Assembly (NCBI RefSeq): GCF_905220365.1
Contig: NC_061138.1
Coordinates: 10,245,814-10,309,813 of the forward strand
Origin: Vanessa cardui
Lineage: Eukaryota; Arthropoda; Insecta; Lepidoptera; Nymphalidae
Length of the DNA: 64,000 nucleotides
Direction of reading: 5' to 3'
Below are positions 33,171 to 45,355 of this stretch, in pieces (position 1 is the stretch's first letter; the number at the start of each line of letters is the position of its first letter). The notes under the pieces were generated by a model. The model saw only the letters and a program-made list of their open reading frames with translations, was not told the origin of the DNA and searched no databases. The translations under genes and the position numbers were made by a program.

Positions 33171-36100
33171 AAAAAAAAAAATGTTAGTCTGACGCTACTA
33201 CTATTTATGCCGACAATACTATATGCTGTCTCAGACTTTTCTATAGACGACTTGGAAATCTAAAAATCTTACAAAGTTTACGAGTATCCGCTATTGTTTT
33301 GGCAGCGTTGGTGGTACGCAAAAACATATAAACATACTGTATAATATGTTGGTATAAAATACTGATTTTGAACATTTACAAGAATCAAAAATAAAACAAT
33401 TAATTTACCACTTTATATCGATTAATTATTAGTCTGATAAAGTGTTCATGTCAAATCAAAAAGTCAAGACCGCACTGACTTATTCTGACACATTTAGCTT
33501 AAATTGTAAACGCTAAATACTAAAGGTAAACTTGCTTAATGGTTTCCAGAGAACATTCATCTCGTTAGTTCGATGCAACGACACTTAAAATAGGTCTTCT
33601 CCGACCGCTACTATCTCATTAGCATAAAATTTAGTGTTTCATATCAATATGCGTTTCGACTTGGTCTATAAATACTCCGACGAAAGGTCAGTTAGAAATT
33701 TATACGAACACTTTCCGATACGTGTGAAGTGATAACATTAAATTAGTTTGATATGCAAGGAGTGCTTAGTTGGAAGTCTGGCACGTTATCGGGACTACCT
33801 GACAATATTAATTTAAGTTACTGTAACATTAATAAAGGTATTGGTGTAATGTATCAGCTACATTTATAATGAAACTGTTAAAAGCTGTACCATAATATTA
33901 AAAGCTCGACTTATAGATTTTTGATATAATTTTTTTGTGAGTTTCTTATTCAAGTATCTTGAATGAAAACTTTTTATAAATAACACTGATATTTTCTTTA
34001 GTCCTGATTTGAATTATTTTTTTTATATTAAGTAGATTGTTGTTGTACATATAAATAAATAATACATATAAATAATTCTTAAATATAAAATTGTCAATTA
34101 AACAATGACAAAATATATTTTGGTCGAAGATCAAGTGTTATACGAGAGAAAGAATTCGCTCCTTAAACTAATATTTAGCAATACGCATTCAGATGTATTA
34201 TGCATTTATAAAATGACATGTCATGACATGACATTTAAAAATATTGAAATATTCAAGTACAGCACCGATTAAGTCAACATAAATTACAGGCGATCGTACC
34301 CACTGCCCTTTCTCTGGAGTCTGTTAAAATGTTACCTTTTTCAGTTTTATTGTTTATAAAAATCTTTCCCCATGAGCAAGTATAATACTTGTTATTCGCC
34401 TTTATCTTTCCGGTGTGAAATAATGAGTGTTCATTAATTTCGAGAGCGAAATACTATGGTAACCTGTTATTATGATTTATTATTATTGATGCTTTAATGC
34501 TTTAGTCGGTATGGAAGAGAATGGAGCTTAATAACCCGATAATATGATCTCTATTATCAAGGACATAAGGCGCATAAATTTATGTGATGTTATTCATTGC
34601 GTACATATAAACCCCGATTGATTTTATCAATGCCGTGTAAGGAAATGGGTGTAATTATATATTTAATCATATTGATTACGCTAAACCGTAGATCTATAAT
34701 TACAGCTAAATAGGTAGATATCGAAATGACTACACGATAAATTGCCAACGTATTTAAAGGTTTTAGTCGTGATTCAAAATTATACTTTTTATCGAATAAA
34801 AGGATAAGGTTTTGTTGAGGCACAGTCGAAGGACTCGTGCTGTCTACAAAAAAATTAAATTATCTGTCATTCGAACGCTCCTTCTAATTTTTTAGTAAAT
34901 ATAAAAAAGCGATATCATAAAGATTTTTTTCATTGAATTAAAACAATTTTAAAAAGTTATGACCATTTGTTTACGATGTCATATAATAATGTTTTATACT
35001 TAATAAAGCTGTTTGCACACTGCAAATGTAAAACGTTTACATTTCTATGTATCTAACTAAAAATAAATAAAAGCAATATTAAACACTTATATACTTGTGT
35101 AATTATTTTTGGATTTGATATTTATAATCCTATTAGAATTTGTAGGTAAGTAACTAAGTTCAGATTATCGATATAAAACCTTCATGCACGATTAATATTT
35201 AATTGCTTGACAAAATGTTATATTACCGTCAGCTTATAAAACATTTTTTTTTTGTCTGACATTGAAGACTATCAGTTTCAATACATTGATTGTGCATCTT
35301 TGAATGGGCGAATGGTATATTACAACTGGGCGGTTACGACTGGATCGATATTTTAAACGTATCAAATTATTTGTTTGTTCGATCTTTAAGGTAAAATAAC
35401 TTTAACATAAAATAATATCTGATTAAATGCTTGTTTGAGAGTAGAAATAGCCTTTAGGCCTTCGGAAACATATCTTAGTAAGATAGGAAGTTGGTATGAC
35501 CCTATTGTGATTTACTAGTGTTTACACCCATTCCTTATAGAGGAGCGAGAGTCATAGGCCGGCGCTTCTGATCTGTTGTAAAATAAAAGGAGATGGAGCG
35601 ACAAATAAAGCGAATAGAACATCTATCTATTTGTCTTTTGTTTTGTAGTCTGACGTGAGTGAATACACCTGCGTTCGCTTACACCCGTTGTTTATAATAT
35701 TTTCTACGGTGTAATTGACTTCAAGATTAGTGTTCTCGAAATACAGTCAAATGTACTTCCATATAGTGCTTTTGGTACTAAACTATGTTTTTTAAAACTA
35801 TATATTTTAGTACCAAATTAAATAAATATATACAATGAGGAGATATAAGCAATTATTGGAACCATAGTTATGATTTATACAATCTATTAATAAGTATAAG
35901 TAGTAGAAAAAAATTGATTGATATATCTATTTCATCAAGATATTATCGTATATATATATCGTAGTAAATGAAAACCACTGTAAATTTAAGCCGGATGTAT
36001 AAAATGATATTGTATAAAAAGTATTCATTTGTAAAGTAGCACCTGTTTCATTGTATCGATTTTTTACAGATTTTTAAATTTTAAGTGTATACACACTTAA

Positions 36101-38020
36101 AATTTTAAAAAATCAGTAATATAATCTTAGTAACCCACGTGTTTGCTAACGCACTTGAATTTTGTTTTCCTTAATTATATACTTTATTTATATTCAAGTG
36201 TTTCATTACATACACCTACGCTAGAACTCCTTAGCAATATAAATAAAATAAAAAAAACAACTCAGCAAAACATATTAATTGTAAGATATTCTCAAACATA
36301 TTACTGTTATAGAATATGATCGTTTTACGTCTAAACGTGTTATGTTAAGAGATATTTGTACTACTTTTCCAATAGGATGAAACCCTTATTATTAAAAAAG
36401 CGTAGTACCATTTAAAGAGTATTGTTTAAGGTATGGTTTTCGAAATATCTTCCAGAACAGTTGGTTGTAGTGTTATTAATTTGTGAAACTATAATTCACC
36501 TCATTCTTGACAGCTTGCCTGTCCAAGATTATTGGCGTAGTAGAAATACTATCTAGTTCGTATTTTTTACCGTATTTATTCTTACATTAGTCACCTCACC
36601 CACATTAATACATCATGTAAACACGATGGTTACTCATCCTAACGCACTCCAATAATTTAGAGTGGAAGGGCGCGCCTTCGTGTATGAATAGATCTATAAG
36701 ATTATTAAATTATAGAAAACTACTACATACTTACTACTTTACTTAACAAAATTTGTATCAACATGTATGATTTTGTACCGATAAAATGTCATTGAGAATA
36801 TATATTCAGATGGTGACTGCATTACTCACTAAACATTATGTAGATGACACTAAACATGACACGAGTGGGTGTGTCAGTCATTTATTATTAAATAGCAGGG
36901 TCACTGTTTATCAAGTACAGCATGCGAGCTGGGGGCGTCGAGGAGCCATTGAGATGTAATTGATATAAATTATATACTTCAACGGTTAGATATTAAGATC
37001 ACGATACCTATAATGTAAGCGAAGATTCCGCGTCTGTGACACATCGCTTCACTTTGAAAGATAATCACTCGCAATCATATTTAAGTATCGCCTTTAATGT
37101 CATTAATAATTTATTTTTATGAACGAAGATATTTATGAAATCTTATAGTTGAAGGGATGTACGAAATGAAAAATTATTATGTAGTTAGCGTTAAAATTAC
37201 TCTGTGATTATTCTGATTTATTGTAATCATTCTTTGTCGAGTAAAATGGAGGCTATTTTTTTTTAAAAACGGTATCTGATACGAGGTTAATACAAACAGA
37301 GATTGAAGTCTGAGATAATAGGATGATGATGACCAGCCATTATTATTGTTTGTTCATATTTTCGGTTCTTTTGAATAAAGAAGGTTTTTTACTAAGTCAT
37401 TTTTCTTTGAGGATTTCTTAAGGCTTTGAGCATGTTCCCTTCCTCATAACTTAACTAGATGCATCACATACGACGTTAAATGTCCATTTCAACCATTTTA
37501 TGTACCACCCTCGATTTTTTCGAAAAAGGATGCACACAGTTACACAGTTCTATCTCTTAACTTACCTAATGAAAAAAATCCTTTCAGTTTCGTTTCGTAT
37601 AATATGATTATGGTGAAATTTGTGCGACATATCTCATTATTATATTTAATCGTACTATTTTGAGAAAGAACATTAAAATACGTTAAAATCGATTTTTTGG
37701 AGTGATCACTTCTATTGAGGGTAAACTGCTTCGTTACGTAACGCGTTACTGCGCCAGTCTGTCTGGCTTCCCTTTCTCTTAAATATACAGCAGCGGTAGT
37801 AATGCTCCTCCATTCTTATTCCAACTCACTCACTCAGCTTTAATTCTAATTAAATATTTTCTTGTTTGTTTGTCATTTGAATAGATAATATCCGCATGTC
37901 TTGACTGATTTTGGCAGCACATATTATGATGTAGTCGTATGTGCGTAATCTTACTCATAAGTGCATTCTCTATTTCTTTACTATCATAAACAAATAGGAT
38001 TGCCAACATCCAGACCCCGG
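33171..38020. other. Intergenic sequence
   Basis: No gene supported over 4.8 kb. An imperfect hairpin lies at about 36067-36113 (arms of 'TTTTAAATTTTAAGTGT' type). TATAAATA at 33667-33674 is followed by TCAGTT at 33688-33693, which resembles a core promoter but with a spacing of only 23 bp. Confidence 0.4.
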
Positions 38021-38024
38021 ATGT

Positions 38025-38150
38025 TACTAAGAATTTTGTCAATAGAAAAACCCAATAACTTTCTATTGAGCCCGGGGTTTAATCCCAGGATCTCGGGATT
38101 TCCGGTCTTACAAGCAAGCTTGGACCAATCATTCTACCGTTATATCTATA
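38025..38150 (-). mobile_element. Third SINE-type fragment (degenerate B-box)
   Basis: 'CCCGGGGTTTAATCCCAGGA' at about 38070 is a degenerate, reversed polymerase III B-box in a context also seen at 41240-41450 and 43910-44100. Confidence 0.4.
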
Positions 38151-38742
38151 CATTATAAATTATTTGACACTAGTAGCGTTTCTTGCTCTCATATTATAAA
38201 TTAACAGTACGAAATGGTTCCACCGATATTATTGGCTATTAATGAAATTTATTGATTGTAAAGGTTCTGTTAAATTGTTCTACATGCTATTTCACACCGA
38301 TTTACTGGTAAAACACCTTGATTATTGGTATTGAGGTAACGCAGTTTTTGCGAAGTATTTGATAACTATACAATATATTATTAATAATCTCTGGATTATA
38401 CGGCGAGTCAATAAAGTCTAAGACGGTTTCAGTTGTTAATAACCGTTTTAATGAAGCTTCAAATACGTAATTTATAGTAATTATTTATTTATTAATAAAC
38501 GTTTGCGTTCTATAAGTATTGATAGATAAATTAAAGGAGTTATTAATTGAATATGAATAACTGCATTATTTATCAATAATAATATTAACGAATTCATTGC
38601 GTTATGAATTAATATAATTTATACGGAATGTTGTTTATGTTTTGTGTAAATCTTTTTACAATTATAGGTAATCGATAAATAGTCTGTTAATAGGTATTTC
38701 GTTTCACGCAAGGATTATGTGAATAACTAAACATTTAGTTAA

Positions 38743-39080
38743 GGCTATTTGAGATACATTTTTTTAAGATACCGGTAATGTCGTTCGAAATTTGAAAGTC
38801 GATAAAATGTTTATTACTGACAAAGGAGGATGTATTTTATTATTATTTTATTTTAACTGTGACTTACGAAAATAGTTTTAAACGAATTATGATTTTTTTT
38901 GTCTGCTGTAATTTGTATACTTAATGTTTAGGCTTTTTGAGATTATTTTTTTTGTAATACCAGTAATTTCGTTCGAAATACGAAAGTTGATAAAATATTT
39001 ATTAATCAATAATGAAGGTTTGTGTTATTGTTTAACTGAGACTTATTACAAAAGATTTAAAACGAATAACATCATTTATA
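38743..39080. repeat. Diverged tandem duplication, ~150-bp unit, two copies
   Basis: Unit A (38743-38895) and unit B (38931-39080) share, in order: GGCTxTTTGAGAT, a T-run, 'ATACC(G/A)GTAAT(G/T)TCGTTCGAAAT', GAAAGTxGATAAAATxTTTATTA, 'AACTGxGACTTA' and 'TTTxAAACGAAT'. Period is about 188 bp. No coding capacity. Confidence 0.75.
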
Positions 39081-40464
39081 TCATTATGTATTTATTGTTA
39101 TTTTTACTTCTTTTAGTTATTGATAGTTTTAGTTGATGGATTATTATAATAAAAAATCAATCCGTACATTAAATGAAATAATGAAATATGGTGATTTTTT
39201 TAGTTTAATTTCTTCATATCGAAATACAAAAGAATTATACATCAAATCGATACTGAAACTGCCTACATAATTATATTTATATAATATACTTACCTTAAAT
39301 TAGTGATTTATCATAGTATCGAATAGGATTTTTTTTAGACAAGATAAAAATAGGTTTGACCTAAATATATCGAATTTTTCGGTTGAATTCAATAGCATCT
39401 GAATCGACGGTAGCATCGTAATCGATTGAATCATAAGATCGAATCGATTACATTTTTACTGTCAAAAAAAATATTTTTCATGGTCTTTACGAATATCGTA
39501 AACGCGAAAGTAACTCTGCCTGTTTGTTACGCTTTCACGGCTGAGCCAATAAATCGATTTTAATGTAATTCGGTACGGAGTAAGCTGATGCCCCAAGTAG
39601 CCATAGGTAACCTTTTTTTTAATTCACCCCTCGATGAGGTAAAATTGCGAGTGAAGTATAATAAATTTTGAGTAGGTTTAACTAGTATTATATCAACACA
39701 AATTCATGACACTTTATCTAGAAATTTAATTGAGCAGCTGTTTTTACTGTAGGTACTTCTATTATTTATTAACTTTATTTTATCACTCTAGAAATATAAA
39801 ATATAGTCAATAATAATATTTAGTAATTATATTACTTTTTAAATTATGTAGATGAAATGAATCAAGTAGATGAACGATTCAATGATCAAAAAGTGTTTTT
39901 AGTCCTAGGAAGAAGTTAATTGGTGTCTTCTAGTCTAAGCCTTTGTATTTTCAAATGCTAACTCCTTTACTAAGTCATCAATAAAATTATATCATATAAT
40001 ATGTATTAAATTTCATTTAAAGTGCCGCTTAGTTCTAGTACTCCTTAGTCCGTAGATAAAGTTTTTATATATATTCTAATATAATAATATATTATGTCAG
40101 TAGTTTAACATTGTGACAAATAAGACAAAAGCGTGATCGAAGTCGTAATGTTTATGGTCGACATTTTAAAACGTGACTACAGATTATTAATGTATAGTGT
40201 ATTTGAGCTCTCTCGTGATCTATACATCATTTGTCTAATTTTGTGTTCGACTATCGTAAATGAGATCCTTTTTTGTAAATAACTTTATAATAATAAAATG
40301 TATTGTACCATTGTAGTTAGATACAATTGTCTTTAATTTGATTTTGGAATGTAATATATTTTTACTTTTTAATAATTAAAGCAAAGGCCTGAAATTGAGA
40401 ATCTTCTTGTATTGGTCCTTATTAAAATATTTCTCAATATGTTTATTTAATAGTAAAATTTTGA
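39081..40464. other. Intergenic sequence with a decayed element tail at about 39500-39640
   Basis: Around 39500-39640 'aagtaactctgcctgtttgttacgctttcac' and 'gagccaataaatcgatttta' resemble Helitron/RTE ends. The rest is AT-rich without recognised features. Confidence 0.4.
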
Positions 40465-40465
40465 T

Positions 40466-40735
40466 ATGGTCCAGTGGTTAGAGCGTACATCTTAACCGAT
40501 GTTTGCGGAATACAAACTCGGGTAAGCACCGTAAAATTTTCATGTGTTTAATATGCGTTTATAATTCATCTAGACATCAGTGGTGAAGGAAAACATCGTG
40601 AGGTAGTCAGCATGTTTCCAATTTCAATGAAATGATGCCATATGTGAATCCAACAACCCTCATCGGAGAAGCGTGGATGAATGTTCCTAACCTTCTCTTC
40701 AATAGGAGAGGAAGCCTTAGCCAAGCAATGAGAAA
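40466..40735 (+). mobile_element. tRNA-derived SINE, plus-strand copy
   Basis: Head ATGGTCCAGTGGTTAGAGCG, 'catcttaaccgatg', AACATCGTGAGGTAGTCAGC, 'aaccttctcttcaataggagagga' and 'aatttacag'. Family as at 16071; moderately diverged. Confidence 0.75.
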
Positions 40736-41239
40736 TTTACAGACAGATCTTACTTTCATATAGTAGTGAAATTACTTCATTTACGATTCGTTGATTTTTG
40801 TATATCTAAAGGAATCGTATAGAACGAGATTTAAATATTTTAAAGAGTTTTTATGATGATTATAAGTAGTGAAGAAAGCTTGGCGCCTATAACGGAATAA
40901 ACCAGTAGCGCTGATCGCTGTGTAGGCGGCTTACCGTAACATTAACGAAAGGCTAGCGTAATATAAGTCCATTTCCTGTTTTGATTATTAACAAAATTTA
41001 AATAACTAATATGAGAAGAAGGTCGTAAATAATAATTTCTATTAATAAAGGCTATCAACACCGCAACAAATCCGTCCCGTGGTTAATTAAAATAAGAGAT
41101 GCATATATACATATTTTTAGGATTATATTATACGTCATGAGAACTTTTAATTGTCGCGTTCGTGAATACTAAAAGATTATTAATAAAATATTATTCGCTT
41201 CATCTTGTGCAAACGCATTACTTTCTTTTAACTAACCTA

Positions 41240-41450
41240 AATGTCATCACCTGAATCCCGATAGGACGGTTAATCCGACACGACCTTTTATTTACGTGCT
41301 TTTCGAGGCACGAGAGTGTACACTTCGAACTTTCAGACCAGGCTGTTACTGAGAATTTTTCGACTGAATCAAATAAATTTTTACTGACCAGACCTGGGAT
41401 TCGAACTTAGGAACTCGGATTTGCTGATATATATATATGCTCGACCAGCA
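41240..41450 (-). mobile_element. Third SINE-type fragment
   Basis: 'GGCTGTTACTGAGAATTTTT' and 'gacctgggattcgaacttagg' recur, in the same order, at 43975-44070 ('gttgttactgagaatttttgg'), showing an interspersed family with a B-box-like segment. Confidence 0.5.
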
Positions 41451-42344
41451 TTCAAGTGACTATTTCTAAAATATATATATTTTATTTCTTGCGTCACAAA
41501 TGACTCCTAAAACATTCTATAATTTTCAAATGAATATTATTAATAGATTATTAAAATATCTTAATCACTTATTATTATTAAAGTATCTTAATCTCCTATT
41601 TATAGTGACATATCCAATAAAAGGACTTAGAAGATTTTGAATGTTATTTAAAATACATTAAATCTTCAACACTTTATGGTAATCTGCGATAATGGGGCAA
41701 TTACTTAAAGTTAATGGATAAATTAATCTCGTGTCTATTTCTAAAATTAATGATGCCTTGTAGTCCAATTTTGGTGGCAGTTCTAACGGAAACTACCTAA
41801 CTATACTGTCATACTATTATTTATACTAATGATAAAAATGCAAAACTAACTCTCATTGTATGATGCTCTTGTACGGTCAAACCAGGGGACAGATTTTAAT
41901 GAAACTTTAAGGCCCCCAGATGTTGCCGATTAAAATGGGCGGTGGTAATCACTTTCAATCAGGTGAGCCTCCTGCTCGTATACTATCTATAATATAAGTA
42001 TACACGTACGTAGCACGTATTCTATAGAGGAGAACAAAGAAGGAGTTCGAAATATAATAGAACTTTTTTAATCGTTCCACTCTGCTGTACCGCACAATTT
42101 ACACTTTTTTACTCTCTATTAAGTTACGCTGTTCCCAGGGAATAATTTATATGACTATCATTAAGTAAAAGCCTCTCCCACTAATGAACGTACCATCACA
42201 GAACGATCTGTCCCTCATAAATGGATTTTTTTAAACCGAGGCGGAAATTCTTTGCGCGCCACTCATTCGATAGATTCTACACACTTCCTTTTTGCGATAC
42301 GCGAGATAATTAGTAATGTGTGCAACTAAAGCACACTTGTACAC

Positions 42345-42672
42345 AACAACAACAACAACAACAGCCTGTAAATTTCCCAATGCTGGGTAAGGTATCTATT
42401 TCCTTTTTGAGGAAAAGGTTTGGAATATATTCCACAACGCTGTTTCAATGCGGGTTGGTTCAATTCACTTGTGCCAGAATTTCTATGAAATTATACACAC
42501 GCAGGTTTCCTCACGATGTTTTTTCTTCACCTCGGAGTACGAGATATATTATATATGTGTATGATATATTATAAACACAAATTAAGCAAATGAATATTCA
42601 GTGGTGCTTGAGTGAGTTTGAACCCGCAATCATCGGTTAAGATACATCTTAACCACTGGGCCATCTCGGCTA
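42345..42672 (-). mobile_element. tRNA-derived SINE, minus-strand copy
   Basis: (CAA)n tail at 42345-42363, 'cagcctgtaaatttccc', 'accactgggccatctcggct' at the right end. TGTACACA is found on both sides (about 42338 and 42683), a likely target-site duplication. Confidence 0.8.
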
Positions 42673-43124
42673 CTTTTTAACATGTACACATTTAAGCAAA
42701 ATAATTTAATGAAATACGAATACACCTTAAAATATTTTTTCTATTATAAGCAATAATGAGAATATTATTCGCGCTTATTGAAACTTAACGGAATTTTGAC
42801 AGCAATTCTCAATACGGTTCAAATCGCTTTCAATTTAGCAGTTGTGTGTTAATGAGTTGATGTGAAGAGGCTACAACAAAAATAGCATTGAATGATAGCC
42901 ATAATAAATAAATATTTCGTATAAATGATATAATGCTTTAAAAACAAACAAAAACTATATATAAGTAATAAAAAAATCGATTGAAATAAGGATTAATATA
43001 AAGGAGCATTATTTCCCCGGCTGGGGACGGATGCATGCTGCTGCTGCTGCAATGACATCACAGTAGAAACTTCTAAAATTATTATTCGTGTGTCTTCTCG
43101 AAACACTCTATCTATTAAAAATAA

Positions 43125-43195
43125 CCGCATCAAAATCCGTTGTGTGATATTAAAGATCTAAGCATACATAGAGACAGCGTAAGCGACATTGTTTT
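43125..43195 (-). mobile_element. Helitron 5' fragment
   Basis: Reversed copy of the 'CTTAGATCTTTAAtatcaca..CGGATTTTGATGCGGTT' block found in the short Helitron at 28219-28428. Confidence 0.5.
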
Positions 43196-45065
43196 ATGTT
43201 TTGTAATAATAATAACATGTAATGATGACACGCAAGGTGAGAATAAAATGAGGCATTAGAGAAATGGATGGGGAAACATTAAACGAAAGGAAAAGCCAGG
43301 CTATGAGATTATATCGTAATATTATCCCGAAGACGATCTAACGAACTGATGAAATTTATGATTAGTTGAATAGTTTACATTGAATCAATTTAATTCCAAG
43401 AAACGAAACTAAAGTGTGATGAAAATCGAATGCGCCTGAGAAAAGACACCTAATCCGTTTTCGTGGGCGATCATCTTATTAAAAGATTTTATCACCTCCG
43501 AGTTGTAATAATATTCGGTGACAGGCATGAATGAAACGTGTTGGATTTGTATGTGGGCTTATCAGATTTCCGTAAACCAATTCGAAAGCCGTGCGTTACC
43601 AGCTTTATGCGCGGGCGACGAAAATCGTTTCGTTTGTAAAATGCTAATAAAAATACTTTGACGGTCGATTATAAGGCATTAATACTTGTAATTTAAAACG
43701 AGATGTTTCATTGTAGGACAGCGAAAAGCAGTTGCATATACATATGTAGCTATTAAAAATGTATGTAAGTATACGAAATGGCAATAGTGTCTTTCTAGTC
43801 GATTTTGGTTGTGGAGGCCAATCGCAAGGCAGACTAGCCAACTACTAACGTATATAAGATACGCTGTTCATAAGTTCAGGAACACTTCATTCGCTACTCT
43901 CATAATCCGATGGGATGGCGATTCTGACATGAACAGAAAGAGCTCATGCGCAAGACCAATGTCTTGCCATAAGATTCAGGGTTGTTACTGAGAATTTTTG
44001 GACAGAGAAATACAATAAAATCGCTCCGACTTTGTTCTCGAATCTAGGACTTCGATATCTCCTTACGTGTTACCACTACACAAACAAGACAGTATATGAA
44101 ATAATCAACTAGAAATACTTAATGTAGTTAAGCTCTTGAAACGAATCTATATTTGAATCGACTTGAACTCTATCAAATAATACGACAATCTAAATTGAAG
44201 CTAAGACATCAATTAATAGAAATTTTCAATATTCTACATTTTGACTGCATTTAGTCATCGGTGGTAATTATTTTTTATTCTACAAATGGTCAACTATTTT
44301 TAATTATTAGGAACACAGGTTATAGCCAAAAAATTATTTAAGCTGAAATTCTTTCTTACGTTGATATTTAATAATGAAGAAAAAAACATTGCAAATAAAT
44401 AACATCTAGTATGGACAAAAGCGCAGCTCCTCTGAATACATTCAATGAAAATGCTAAATATTACTCTCATACTGAAATATCCTGTGTTTACCAACACTGA
44501 TCAAACAAACAATTGAAGAAGACTAAATAACAAATGGGTAATTCAGCTTTATTCCTAAAGAGAAATTAAATACGCGATAAGGAAAGTAGGCAAACGCATT
44601 CAAACAAATTGAATTTTCTACCGTAATAAAGATTAAATCAGTCATTGCAAGGCAAAGGAAAGTTAACTAACATAGAATTAACACTTACAAGAGTGATGGT
44701 TGTGAAATGGTGATATGAGAATGTAATGGGTGGTATTAAATTGTTAATTTGCCCTGCGGATGCAATAATCGAGTCCCAGCTTCAAATGGTCAAACGTATT
44801 ATCAATTAGGGCAATTATATTCTGCGTATATCATAAGCCAGGACTTCAGAACCCGTATTACAACTCTCACCAGCAAGGTATAACCACAGATTGCACACAA
44901 TGTGCCCACTTAACATAATTATTATATTAACTATTTTAAAAAAAAATTAAGTAATTTTCCATGACTCCGCTTGCGTCTATTATTATTTGATTTGAGTAGA
45001 CTCTAAAAAAGTAATTTTGAATTGTCACTAATATACCTACAATACCTAGCTAATTAATGTTTATT
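43196..45065. other. Intergenic sequence with a SINE-type fragment at about 43910-44100
   Basis: No gene. The fragment at 43910-44100 belongs to the family at 41240-41450. The remainder is AT-rich, with homeodomain-like TAAT/ATTA sites around 44730-44830. Confidence 0.4.
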
Positions 45066-45071
45066 TAATTG

Positions 45072-45355
45072 GTGGTAGGCATTTTTCGTAGCCAGTTTGG
45101 TTAGGTCCGCTCAATCATTAGATATTCTACCTTAAAACAGCAGTACACAGTATTGTTGTGTTGCGGTAAGTAAGCCAGTATTACTTCAGGCACGAGAGAT
45201 ATAACATCTTAGTTCCCAAGTTTGGTGGTGCGTTGGCGATGTAACGAACGTTAATGTTTCTTGCAGCGCACTGGCGCTCTATGTATTTATAGTGAACCGC
45301 TTGCTATCATGCATCAGACGGTTCACTTGGTCGTCTGCCTACTTATATCATAAGA
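45072..45355 (+). mobile_element. Decayed SINE-like retroposon
   Basis: Old copy of the 14165 family: GTGGTAGGCATTTTTCGTAG, 'gttgtgttgcggtaag', 'taacatcttagttcccaag', and a corrupted ending near 45350. Confidence 0.65.

Noticed and set aside
33660..33700. TATA box plus initiator (TATAAATA and TCAGTT)
   Set aside because: Spacing from the TATA start to the initiator A is 23 bp, shorter than the usual ~30, and no transcript or ORF follows.
43028..43060. (CTG)5 run reading as poly-alanine in a short frame
   Set aside because: Only an 11-codon frame; better explained as a short microsatellite.
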